The notes beneath the pieces were generated by a model. That model ran no database searches, was not told the DNA's origin, and saw only the letters and a list, made by a program, of their open reading frames with translations. Both the position numbers and the translations under genes were made by a program. Positions 7,601 through 16,219 of a stretch of 41,825 nt of DNA are shown piece by piece. The DNA comes from Synergistaceae bacterium (GTDB lineage Bacteria > Synergistota > Synergistia > Synergistales > Aminobacteriaceae). The DNA is taken from positions 1 to 41,825 of the forward strand of contig JALHFZ010000011.1 in assembly GCA_022837505.1 (NCBI GenBank), written 5' to 3'. Each line of letters starts with the position of its first letter. The stretch's first letter is position 1.

Positions 7601-10600
7601 ATGGCAAAAAAGGATATCCGCAATTCACCCGGTGAAGAGGAAGAATTAGACCCCTTTCTTATGGCGGAGACGCTCCTCCTCGGAGGGGACTTCTCCGCCG
7701 CAGCCTCCCTCGCCTCAGAATATTCGGAAGCCCGTTTTTATTCCCTCCGGGGTATTCTCGCCTGGCTTGATGAAGAGGAGGAAGGCCGGGCCCTTGAGCT
7801 GTACGAGGAGGGGCTGAAGCGCCTCCGGAAGGAAGAGGGGGCCCGGAAGGTCACCTTCAACACCTTTTCGGGTCTTTTTCACCCCCTTCTGCTCCTGGCC
7901 CGGGAGCAGCATAAAAAGGCCGCAGCCGTCCTGAGCACAGGAATCGAAAAAAGCCGCTTCGCCTCGGTCTACTCTGCGCCGGAAGGGGAAGCGACCGGCT
8001 GTTTTCCATCTATACTCCCGACCTGTGCGAAAACCCCTCCTGGCCGAAATGGTTCACAGTATTCGTCGCCCTTGCGGTCTACTGGACCGATTCCGAACGC
8101 CTTGGGGAGTACCGGCCATGCCTTCTGAAAACCCTGAAATCCCTCGAGGAGAACGGGGGGGTGTCCCTCCTCGCTGCTGAACTTGCGGACCTGCTGGAAG
8201 TCACCCCCGCCCGTCCCGTCCCCCGGCGGCGATCCCTCGCCTCCCTCCTCCCCCGGAAGGAGGAGTGGATGCACGCCCTCTCAGCCCTCGACGAACTCGG
8301 CCGGGGGGCGAAAACATCTGAAAAAAAACGACGGCTCATATGGGAATGCGACTGGGAACAGGACGAGATGGGGCGTTTAAAGTCCGTGGATTTCTCCCCC
8401 ATCGAACAGGTGCTGCAGGCGTCGGGAAAGTGGAGCCGGGGGCGGGCCGTCGCCCTGAAGCGCCTCCGGAATGAGCTGGTCCGGCAGGACTGGCTGACGA
8501 AACAGGATGTGGCCGCAGCGGGAGCGGTGGAAGAAGCGGGAGGGTACGACGGCTGGTATTACAAGCGATGGTACGAATTCAACCCGGGCAAGCTCGTCAA
8601 GGCCCTGGCCGGACACCCCTATCTATTCCGCCGGGGGGAGGAATGGCCGGTGGAGATCGTCCTTGAAGAACCCCGCCTTGAGATCGAAAAAAAGAGGGGG
8701 GGCTACAGGGTCAAACTTGTTCCCTCTTCCTCATCAGCCTCTTTTTCCGGCATCGTGGTCAGCGAAGAGGGGCCGAATCACCTCAAGGCGGTCTCCTTCG
8801 AAGAAAAACACCTCTCCCTGCTCTCCCTTCTTGGAGAAGAAGGTCTCTTCGTTCCGAAAGAGGGGCAGGAGATTCTCTTCAATACGGTCAAATCTCTGGC
8901 AGCACTGCTGCCCGTCACGTCAGAGCAGAGTGCCGAAGACCTCGACACAACCCGGACAGAGCCGGACAGTCGGATTTCCGTTCAACTCGCCCCTTCGGGG
9001 GAGGGGTTTTCCATCTCCCTTGCGGTCCGCCCCCTCGGGCCGGGAACGCCTTCATGCCGCCCGGGAAAGGGAGGGGCAACCCTCCTGGCCCTCGTGGACG
9101 GCCGGAGAATATCCACCCTTCGGAATCTGGAGGAAGAACGGCAAAGAGCGTCGGAGCTCACCCTCCTCTGCCCGGCCCTCGCCGAGGGGGAGCAGCAGGG
9201 GGAATTCCACTGGATGCTCGACAACCCCGAAGCAGCCCTGGAACTTCTGCTTCAGCTCTCGGCCCTCGGCGACTCGGTGGTCCTCGAATGGCCCAAGGGC
9301 GGAGCCGTACGGGTACGGGCTTCCGCCGGAATGGACGGGGTCCGGGCGTCCGTCCGGTCGGGACGGGACTGGTTTGCCCTCTCCGGAGAGATCGCCCTGG
9401 ATGAGAAAACGGTCCTCTCTCTCAGGGAGGCGAGCGAACTCCTTGCCTCGGGGACGGGACGGTTTCTTCCCCTGGGGGAAGGGGAATTCCTCGCCGTCAC
9501 GGAGGACCTCAGAAAAAGGCTCGAGGATCTGCGGGCTCTCGGGGACTGGAGGGGTGAGGAGCTGCGCTTCTCCCCCCTCTCCGCCCTCCTGCTGGAAAAA
9601 TTCCAGACGGCATCGGGAACCTTCTCGGGGGACGATGATTGGGAAAAGCAGCGTTCCCTTGTGGAGGAGGCCCGGACGATCACGCCCCTTCTCCCTCCCA
9701 CCTTCCGGGGGGAGCTGCGGGAGTATCAGAAGGAGGGGTTCGACTGGCTGGTCCGCCTTGCCCACATGAGGGCCGGGGCCTGTCTCGCCGACGACATGGG
9801 CCTCGACGGGCCTGCCCTCGTGGCCGCCCCCACGTCTGTCTGCCCCAACTGGCTTCTCGAGGCCGACCGGTTCGCCCCCACGCTGAATCTGAGGGAATAC
9901 CGCCCGGGCAGCCGCAAGGATATCCTCGACGGATTGGGCCCCTTCGACGTGGTGGTGGCGAGCTACGGAATGCTTCAGCGGAAGGAGGGGCCCCTTCAGA
10001 AGATCTCCTGGCACACCGTCGTCCTGGACGAGGCCCAGGCCATCAAAAACAGCGGCACGAAGCGCTCCGCCGCGGCCATGAACCTGACGGGGGATTTCCG
10101 GATCATCGCCACGGGGACCCCCATGGAGAACCACCCCGGCGAGCTGTGGAACCTCTTCCGTTTTCTCAACCCCGGACTCCTTGGCTCAAAGGAGAGCTTC
10201 AACCGCCGCTTCGCCACCCCCATCGTCAAGAACGACGATAAGAACGCCCGGGCGCGGCTGAGGAAAATCCTCCGCCCCTTTCTGCTCCGCCGGACGAAGG
10301 ACCAGGTCTTGAGCGAGCTCCCTCCGAAGACGGAGATCACCCTCCGGGTGGAGATGGACCCCGAGGAGCGGGGGCTCTACGAGGCCGTGCGGAGAAACGC
10401 CCTCTCCCGAATCTCCTCGGGGCAGGGAGGGGAGGACCTGCGGTTCGTCATCCTCGCTGAGCTCATGAAGCTCCGGAGGGTCTGCTGCAGTCCCTCCCTG
10501 CTCTTCCCCGAGAAGAATTTCCCCTCGGCGAAGCTGAAGGCCTTCGGCGAGATCCTGAACGACCTGCTGGAGAACGGCCACCGGTGCCTCGTCTTCAGCC

Positions 10601-11055
10601 AGTTCGTGGACCATCTCTCCATTATCCGGGCGTATCTCGACGGAAAGGGGATCTCCTACGCCTACCTCGACGGCTCGACCCCCTCGGAGGAACGAAAAAG
10701 GCAGGTCGCTTCCTTTCAGGCGGGGGAGAAGAGCTGCTTTCTCATCAGCCTGCGGGCCGGGGGGACGGGGCTGAACCTCACCGCCGCCGACTACGTGATC
10801 CACATGGACCCCTGGTGGAACCCCGCCGTGGAGGACCAGGCATCCGACCGGGTGCACCGCATCGGCCAGGAGCGCCCCGTGACGGTCTACCGGATCGTGG
10901 CGAAGGACACCATCGAAGAGAAGATCGTCGACCTCCACACCTTCAAACGGGACCTCGCCGAAAGCCTCCTCGAGGGGACGGACCGGATCCACCGCTTCTC
11001 CCTCGAGGAGATGGCCTCCCTTATACGGGAGGGTTCCCCCCATCGGGACAATTGA
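7601..11055 (+). pseudogene. SNF2-family (HepA/RapA-like) helicase, frameshifted and lacking Walker A
   Basis: Two overlapping frames make one SNF2 protein. The first (from ATG 7601) encodes a normal-looking N-terminus to about 7980. The sense sequence then continues one frame over (RLFSIYTPDL, then WPKWFTVFVALAVYW) through 11055, so one base is missing or two are gained near 7976-7995, close to a GGGG run. The SNF2 core retains APTSVCPNW (Ia), DEAQAIKN (II), GTPMENHPGELWNLFRFL (III), LVFSQF (IV) and GGTGLNLTAADYVIHMDPWWNP with SDRVHRIGQ (V/VI). Motif I is broken: LADDMGL runs straight into DGPALV at about 9803-9808. Roughly 15-20 residues including GKT are absent, in frame. Two independent lesions argue for a dead gene. 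It starts 8 bp after pdxA2. Confidence 0.85.
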
Positions 11056-12469
11056 TGATCTTTCCGGGGTTCAGAATGTTCTTCGGGTCGAAGGCTGCCT
11101 TCACCCGACGGATCAGCTCCATCTGGGCCCCGTCCATCACCCGGCACATGTACTTCTGCCGCTTCAGTCCGATGCCGTGCTCGCCGCTCAGGGTCCCCCC
11201 GATCTTCGCCGTGAAGTCGTAGAGTTCCCCCAGTAGCTCCTCAAGATCCTCGTGCCAGCCGGGGCGCTCCTCGGGAAAGAGGAGGTTCACGTGCATGTTG
11301 CCGTCCCCCACGTGGCCGAAGTTGGCCTCCTCCAGGCCGTACTTCCGGCAGAGGCGGGTCGTCTCCTCCAGGAGCTTCGGGATCTCGCTCGTGGGCACCA
11401 CAAGGTCCTCGAGGCTGTATTTGGGGTAGAAGGCCATGATGGCCTCGGCGAGGCACTTCCGGGCCTTCCAGAGCTTGTCCCGGGTTGTCCGGTTGTCCGC
11501 CACGAAGACCTCGATCGCCCCGTGGGCGAAGCAGAGGTCACCGATGCGCTCCATCTCGTCGGCGAGCACTTCCGGGTCGTTTCCCTCGAGCTGGACGATG
11601 AGATGGGCACCCGCATCGTCGCAGGGAAGAGAGGTATTCAAAAACCGCTCTGCAAGGCGGATGGACTTGCGGTCGAGAAACTCGAGGGATGAGGGGATCA
11701 CCTTCCCCTCGCTCTGAATGCGGGGGGCGAAGTCGATGGCCGAGGCCACGTCCGGAAAGGGGATCAGGAGGTCCACCACTCTTTCCGGAAGGGGAAGGAG
11801 CTTCAGGGTGATCTTCGTCACCACCGCGAGGGTCCCCTCCGACCCTACGATGAGATGGGCGAAGTCGTACCCCGTGGCATCCTTGCGCCGCTTGCCGCCG
11901 AACTCCATCACCGTGCCGTCCGCCAGGACCGCCTCGAGGGCGAGGACTGAGTTTCCCGTCGTGCCGTACTTCACCACCTTGTTTCCTCCGGCGTTCTCCG
12001 CCACGTTCCCTCCGATATAGGAGGCGTCGCCGCTGCAGGGGTCTCCCGCGTAGAGCAGCCCCTCCCGGGCGGCGGCCTTCGTGATCTCGGCGGTGACGAC
12101 CCCGGGCTCCACCGTGATGGTGAGGTTCTGTCTGTCCAGTTCGAGAATGCGCCCCATCTTCTCGAAGGAGAGGACAATCCCCCCCGCGAAGGGGACGGCC
12201 CCTCCCGACAGCCCCGTTCCAGCCCCTCTGGGGGTAACGGGAAGGAGATGGTCATTCGCGTACTTCATCAGGGCGGAGACATCCTCCGTGGAGCGGGGGA
12301 AGACCACCGCCTCGGCGAGATACTCCCTGTCGAAGGCGAAGGAGGGGACCTCGTCTTTCGAATAGGCTGCCCGCTTTTCCCGGTCCACCGTCACAGCGGA
12401 GGGGCCGAGGAGGGCCTGCAGGTCCTTCACCACCCCTTCGGTGACGAGGGAATAGACGGTCTGGTTCAT
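11021..12469 (-). CDS. FAD-linked D-2-hydroxyacid dehydrogenase (GlcD/LctD type)
   Basis: This is a 482-residue flavoprotein of the vanillyl-alcohol-oxidase/GlcD family, which oxidises D-lactate, glycolate or related 2-hydroxy acids. The N-terminal FAD-binding domain has TPRGAGTGLSGGAVP, GDPCSGDASYIGGNVAENAGG and YDFAHLIVGSEGTLAV. The C-terminal cap has GHVGDGNMHVNL and GTLSGEHGIGLKRQKYM, carrying the family's conserved histidines. The ATG at 12469 overlaps the etfA stop (ATGA), so I reject the longer frame starting upstream inside etfA. The order etfB-etfA-dehydrogenase matches LctBCD-type lactate dehydrogenase/Etf complexes, which reduce NAD using lactate plus reduced ferredoxin. The substrate here is inferred. 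Its 3' end overlaps the SNF2 pseudogene tail by 35 bp. Confidence 0.9.
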   Translation of the reverse strand: MNQTVYSLVTEGVVKDLQALLGPSAVTVDREKRAAYSKDEVPSFAFDREYLAEAVVFPRSTEDVSALMKYANDHLLPVTPRGAGTGLSGGAVPFAGGIVLSFEKMGRILELDRQNLTITVEPGVVTAEITKAAAREGLLYAGDPCSGDASYIGGNVAENAGGNKVVKYGTTGNSVLALEAVLADGTVMEFGGKRRKDATGYDFAHLIVGSEGTLAVVTKITLKLLPLPERVVDLLIPFPDVASAIDFAPRIQSEGKVIPSSLEFLDRKSIRLAERFLNTSLPCDDAGAHLIVQLEGNDPEVLADEMERIGDLCFAHGAIEVFVADNRTTRDKLWKARKCLAEAIMAFYPKYSLEDLVVPTSEIPKLLEETTRLCRKYGLEEANFGHVGDGNMHVNLLFPEERPGWHEDLEELLGELYDFTAKIGGTLSGEHGIGLKRQKYMCRVMDGAQMELIRRVKAAFDPKNILNPGKIINCPDGGNPPV

Positions 12470-13479
12470 GGCTTCCTCTTCTCCTCTCGAATTCTCTCGA
12501 TCAGCCTGGGGAGGATCTCGAAGAGATCTCCGCATAGGCCGAGGTCGGCCACCCGGAAGATGGGGGCCTCGGGGTCCCGGTTGATGGCCGCCACGAATTC
12601 CGCCGTCTGCATCCCCGCCATGTGCTGCACCGAGCCGGAGATGCCTGCGGCGATGTAGACCTTCGGCGCGACCACCTTGCCGGAGAGGCCCACCTGATGG
12701 GGGTAGTCGATCCATTTGGCGTCCACCACCGGGCGGCTTGCCCCCACTCCTCCGCCGAGAAGGGCCGCCAGCTCCCGGAGCATCCCGAAGCCGTCCGGCC
12801 TCTTCAGCCCCTTTCCTCCGGAGACCACCACATCCATGTCCTGGATATTCCCTCCCCCTTCGTCCCCCTCCTCAAAGCCGAGGTTCTCCACCCTGCTCTC
12901 GAAGAGGGACGGCGGGATCCAGGGGAAGAGAACCTCTCCCTGTCGTTCCGAGGCCGGAGGGAGAGGGAAGGTCCGGGGACGGACCGTAGCCATCTGGGGG
13001 CGGTGGGAGGGGGTTCTAATGGTGGCCATGACGTTTCCGCCGATGGCCGGGCGGGTCTGAAGAAGCTGCCCCGTCTCCTCCTCCATCTCGAGCCCGGTGC
13101 AGTCCGCCGTCAGCCCCGTCTCGAGGCGGGCCGCCAGGGCGGGGAGGGTCGTCCGTCCTGAGGTGGTGGCCCCGGCGAGGACCACGGCGGGGTTTTCCTT
13201 CTTCAGAAGAAAGGCGAGGACATTGGTCTCGATCTCCTGGTTATACAGGGCAAGGGAGGGGTGCTCCACCACCATCACCCGGTCGGCCCCCGAGGAGAAA
13301 AGGGTCTCCGGATCCTCGGCGAGCCTGTCAGACAGGAGGATCACCGTGACCTCCCCGCCGGCGGAATCGGCGAGCTGCCGGGCCTTTCCGGCGAGCTCCC
13401 TGCATAGGGGGGCAAGACGACCCCGGCGGACCTCCCCCACCACGAAGAATTTCTCTTTGCTCCTTCTCTTGTCCGCCAT
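12466..13479 (-). CDS. etfA: Electron transfer flavoprotein, alpha subunit
   Basis: EtfA forms a heterodimer with EtfB and holds the FAD that passes electrons to or from the dehydrogenase. The 337-residue product has the N-terminal domain (FFVVGEVRRGRLAPLCREL), a central AGATTSGRTTLPALAARLETGLTADC-type segment, and the C-terminal FAD domain. The latter shows VVSGGKGL, GGGVGASRPVVDAKW, HQVGLSGKVVAPKVYIAAGISGSVQHMAGM and INRDPEAPIF. Unlike some bifurcating lactate systems it has no N-terminal ferredoxin-like extension; no CxxCxxC pattern is visible. I chose ATG 13479 (MADKRRS), one base after the etfB stop. It is coupled to the dehydrogenase by a four-base overlap. Confidence 0.94.
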   Translation of the reverse strand: MADKRRSKEKFFVVGEVRRGRLAPLCRELAGKARQLADSAGGEVTVILLSDRLAEDPETLFSSGADRVMVVEHPSLALYNQEIETNVLAFLLKKENPAVVLAGATTSGRTTLPALAARLETGLTADCTGLEMEEETGQLLQTRPAIGGNVMATIRTPSHRPQMATVRPRTFPLPPASERQGEVLFPWIPPSLFESRVENLGFEEGDEGGGNIQDMDVVVSGGKGLKRPDGFGMLRELAALLGGGVGASRPVVDAKWIDYPHQVGLSGKVVAPKVYIAAGISGSVQHMAGMQTAEFVAAINRDPEAPIFRVADLGLCGDLFEILPRLIERIREEKRKP

Positions 13480-13480
13480 G

Positions 13481-14272
13481 CTAGAGCACCGCCCTTTCCC
13501 GAAGAATGGCCACGAGGCGTTCGATCCCCTCGTCAAGGCGGCCCTCTCCGTACATCTCCGTATTTCGGGCGAGGGTGGGGTATCCGATCTTCACCACCCG
13601 GGTGGCTGACCCTTCAAGGCCCGTCTCATGGGGGGAGAGGCCGAGGTCCGCCCCGCCGAGGGAGGGTATTTCCGCCCTGCGGGCTCTCTTTTTGCCCCTC
13701 AGGGTGGGCATGGTCGGGTCGTTCAGGGCGTGGAGGACCGTCAAAAGGCATGGGAAGGGGAGGCGCTGCCGCTGAACCCCTCCCTCCACGGTCCGGCGGA
13801 CCTCCACTCCGCCCCCTGCGAGGGTGAGGCCACTCACGTAGGTGCTGAAGGGGATATCAAGGAGGGCGGCCACCTCGGGGCCGACCTGCCCGGTCTCGCC
13901 GTCCGTGGCCTTCTCCCCCGCAAGGATGAGGTCGAAGGGCCCCTCTTTCTCTATGGCCGCGGCGAGGACCTTTCCCGTGGCCCAGGTATCGCTTCCGGCG
14001 AAGAGCCGGTCCGTCAGCAGAATCCCCCGGTCGGCCCCCATGGAGAGACACTCCCTCAGGGCTTCGTGGGCTCTCGGCGGCCCCATGGAAAGTACCGCAA
14101 CCTCCGTTCCCTCGGGGAGCAGTTCCTTCAGGTCGAGGGCAGCCTGCAGGGCATTCAGATCGAGGGGGTTGACGATGGCCCCCTTCCCCTCCCGGACCAT
14201 GGTCCCCTTCTCGGCGTCCATCCGGACGTCGTCCGTGTCGGGGACCTGTTTTATCAGTACCGCTATTTTCAT
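13481..14272 (-). CDS. etfB: Electron transfer flavoprotein, beta subunit
   Basis: EtfB binds a second FAD (bifurcating type) or AMP (classical type). The 263-residue protein starts MKIAVLIKQVPDTDDV and carries VNPLDLNALQAAL and VLSMGPP. At residues 121-132 it reads KATDGETGQVGP. That DG-x-T-x-QVGP pattern is typical of Etf beta subunits from electron-bifurcating groups rather than the mitochondrial type. The class assignment is a motif-level judgement. GGGAGGG precedes the ATG at 14272. The gene heads the etfB-etfA-dehydrogenase set and lies 93 bp downstream of the Mop gene, with a strong hairpin in between. Confidence 0.93.
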   Translation of the reverse strand: MKIAVLIKQVPDTDDVRMDAEKGTMVREGKGAIVNPLDLNALQAALDLKELLPEGTEVAVLSMGPPRAHEALRECLSMGADRGILLTDRLFAGSDTWATGKVLAAAIEKEGPFDLILAGEKATDGETGQVGPEVAALLDIPFSTYVSGLTLAGGGVEVRRTVEGGVQRQRLPFPCLLTVLHALNDPTMPTLRGKKRARRAEIPSLGGADLGLSPHETGLEGSATRVVKIGYPTLARNTEMYGEGRLDEGIERLVAILRERAVL

Positions 14273-14301
14273 GGATGCACCCTCCCGGTTTCACCGTGAC
14301 G

Positions 14302-14334
14302 GAAGAGCGGCGGACTCTCCGTCCGCCGCTCTTC
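14302..14334 (-). other. 14-bp perfect hairpin in the mop-etfB gap
   Basis: GAAGAGCGGCGGAC and its exact complement flank the loop TCTCC. No T-tract follows on either strand, so it is not a classical terminator. It sits about 30 bp before the etfB start on the transcribed strand. It could be an mRNA-stabilising or processing element, or a factor-dependent terminator for mop. Confidence 0.6.
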
Positions 14335-14365
14335 GACGTTCAATGGGCATACTTTCAGATACGGC

Positions 14366-14575
14366 CTACTCGACGGCCAGCATGACGCTGTCGGCCTTCA
14401 CCACCGCGAAGACCTCTGAGCCGACGGCTATGCCGAGGCGCTTCACCGAATCCATGGTGATCACCGAGACCATGGTCTGGCCTTCGCAGATTTCCAAAGT
14501 GACCTGAGCCTCCACGGCTCCCTCCTTTATCTCCGTAACTGTTCCCTTGATCTGATTGCGGGCGCTTAGTTTCAT
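14366..14575 (-). CDS. Molybdopterin/molybdate-binding protein, Mop (TOBE) family
   Basis: This is a 69-residue single TOBE domain. Such Mop proteins oligomerise and bind molybdate or tungstate in the cytoplasm for storage or buffering. The start is MKLSARNQIKGTVTEIKEG, followed by VEAQVTLEI and VSVITMDSVKRLGIAVGSEVFAVVKADSVMLAVE, which is the full Mop pattern. ATG 14575 follows a strong GGAGG; the longer frame beginning at 14620 is not needed. It is transcribed toward etfB. Its relation to the Etf/dehydrogenase genes is positional only, since none of them uses molybdenum as far as the families are known. Confidence 0.9.
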   Translation of the reverse strand: MKLSARNQIKGTVTEIKEGAVEAQVTLEICEGQTMVSVITMDSVKRLGIAVGSEVFAVVKADSVMLAVE

Positions 14576-14884
14576 GATGGACCTCCTTTGCTCGATAGCT
14601 TCTTCAGTCCATTTTCCCAAGAAGAGGGGTTTTGCGCAACTTTTTTCCCGACCTCAATCCAAAAATCGGGGAAGGGGTGCCTTCGTCTCTCCTTTGAGCC
14701 CTTCCGGGGGCATCTCTGATCAGCAGCTTTGAGCAGGTCGAGAAATGTCGCCAATGCTCCTCTGGTGACCCTTCCCACCCTGCGGATAGGGGCATGTTTT
14801 TCATCCTTGATTTCCCCCGGAGCGGGTGATAATGTACTTTTCAAGACAGCCCATCTTTTGAATTTATGAAACGGGGGATCGTGT
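14576..14884. other. 309-bp divergent intergenic region
   Basis: This gap separates the leftward mop gene from the rightward amidohydrolase gene. A minus-strand frame of about 100 codons runs through it, but it has atypical composition, overlaps both gene starts and resembles no family I know, so I do not call it. For the plus strand, TTGATT (14807-14812) and GATAAT (14828-14833) are 15 bp apart and could be a weak promoter. I see no riboswitch or repeat. Confidence 0.4.
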
Positions 14885-16078
14885 ATGCTCGAAAAACTCA
14901 AGGAGATCGTCCAGGCGTCGGAGGACGAGATTATTGCTCTTCGCCGTCACTTCCACAGCCATCCGGAAATAGCCTGGGAGGAGCTGGAGACCACGAAAAA
15001 AGTGGCGGAGGTGCTGACGGAACTGGGGTGCACCATCGTGAAGGCCGGCTTCGGCGGAACGGAGTGCGGCCTGGTGGCCGATCTCAAGGGGGGAAAGCCG
15101 GGGAAAATCGTCGCCCTGAGGGCGGACATGGACGCCCTTCCCCTGTCGGAGGAGAACGATCTGCCCTACAAATCCCAAAACCTCGCCGCCATGCACGCCT
15201 GCGGACACGACTCCCACACGGCCATGCTTCTCGGAGCGGCGAAGGCCCTTGGGGAAATCCGGGATGAGATTCCCGGGACGGTGCGCTTTCTCTTTCAGCC
15301 AGCCGAGGAGAGCGGCCTGAAATCCGGCGCGAAGGCCATGGTGGAGGAAGGGGCTCTCGAGGGCGTGGACGCCGTCGCCGGCCTTCACTGCTGGTCTGCG
15401 GCCCCCACGGGAACGGTCCTCTGCCGTTCGGGGCCGATTATGGCGGCGGCGGACGGCTGGTATGTGACCCTCAGGGGAAAGGGCGGCCACGGCTCAACTC
15501 CCGAGCTGGCCATCGACCCCACCATCACGGCGGCCAACATAATCCTCAACCTCCAGACCATTGTGGGGAGAGAGATCAGCGCCAGGGAGCCCCTGGTCAT
15601 CAGCACAGGGGCCCTCAAGGGGGGAAATACGGCCTTCAACATCATCCCCGACACCGTGGAGATCAACGGCACCGTCCGGTCCTTCAGCCCCGCCGTGCAG
15701 GCCCGGGCGGAGGAGGCCATCCGCCGGGTCATCGCCGGAGCCTGCGCCATGGGGCGATGCGACTATGCCCTCGACTACAGGCGCTTTATCCCCGGCACCA
15801 TCAACGACCATGAAGTCACCATGGTGGCGAAGGAAGTCTGCGAGAAGATCGTCGGGGAAGAAAACGTGAAGGAGACGGAGCTCATCATGGGCTCTGAGGA
15901 TTTCAGCTATTTCGAGCAGAAAGTTCCCGGCACATACTTCTTTATCGGAACGGGAAATCCTGAAAAGGGAACGGACGGCCCCCATCACCATCCGAAATTC
16001 AACGTGGACGATGACGCCCTTGCAGGAGGGGCGGCCATGCTGGCCGGATTCGCCTGGGAGTGGCTCTCCCGGAAGTAG
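14885..16078 (+). CDS. M20D-family amidohydrolase (N-acyl amino acid / hippurate hydrolase type)
   Basis: This cytosolic di-metal amidohydrolase has 397 residues. M20D enzymes cleave N-acetyl, N-benzoyl or other N-acyl groups from amino acids, or indole-acetyl conjugates. Motifs in order are RRHFHSHPEIAWEE (21-34), RADMDALP (79-86), MHACGHDSH (103-111, with metal-binding Cys and His), FQPAEES (137-143, with the catalytic and metal glutamates), GLHCW with a metal His, the lid-domain GKGGHGSTPE, and near the end MGSEDFSYF and HHHPKF. All expected catalytic and metal residues appear present. A GGGGGAT site precedes the ATG. The physiological substrate is unknown; proximity to hut and aminotransferase genes suits amino-acid catabolism. 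Confidence 0.92.
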   Translation: MLEKLKEIVQASEDEIIALRRHFHSHPEIAWEELETTKKVAEVLTELGCTIVKAGFGGTECGLVADLKGGKPGKIVALRADMDALPLSEENDLPYKSQNLAAMHACGHDSHTAMLLGAAKALGEIRDEIPGTVRFLFQPAEESGLKSGAKAMVEEGALEGVDAVAGLHCWSAAPTGTVLCRSGPIMAAADGWYVTLRGKGGHGSTPELAIDPTITAANIILNLQTIVGREISAREPLVISTGALKGGNTAFNIIPDTVEINGTVRSFSPAVQARAEEAIRRVIAGACAMGRCDYALDYRRFIPGTINDHEVTMVAKEVCEKIVGEENVKETELIMGSEDFSYFEQKVPGTYFFIGTGNPEKGTDGPHHHPKFNVDDDALAGGAAMLAGFAWEWLSRK

Positions 16079-16103
16079 CCTTTCCTGCTGAAATAAACAA
16101 AGG

Positions 16104-16192
16104 GACCTTCCGCTCCATTTGAACAGCACCCCCAAAGTCGGATTTATGTCCAACTTCGGGGGTGCACTTCAATTCCGGGAGGTCTTTTTTTT
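16104..16192 (+). terminator. Nested terminator between the amidohydrolase gene and hutH
   Basis: An outer 9-bp stem (GACCTTCCG 16104-16112 with CGGGAGGTC 16176-16184, one G-T pair) encloses an inner hairpin (GCACCCCC 16126-16133 with GGGGGTGC 16158-16165). Eight T residues follow. It terminates the rightward gene. The opposite side is T-rich (TTTGTTTATTT on the minus strand), so it may also serve hutH. Confidence 0.75.
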
Positions 16193-16219
16193 GTTCTGGA
16201 AAAACCGAAAGGGGGGAGA

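Noticed and set aside
12470..12715. Upstream extension of the FAD dehydrogenase
   Set aside because: It lies inside etfA in another frame; ATG 12469 overlaps the etfA stop and starts the conserved sequence.
14572..14901. 109-codon minus-strand frame in the mop-amidohydrolase gap
   Set aside because: Overlaps both gene starts, no ribosome site that fits, composition unlike neighbours and no recognisable homology.
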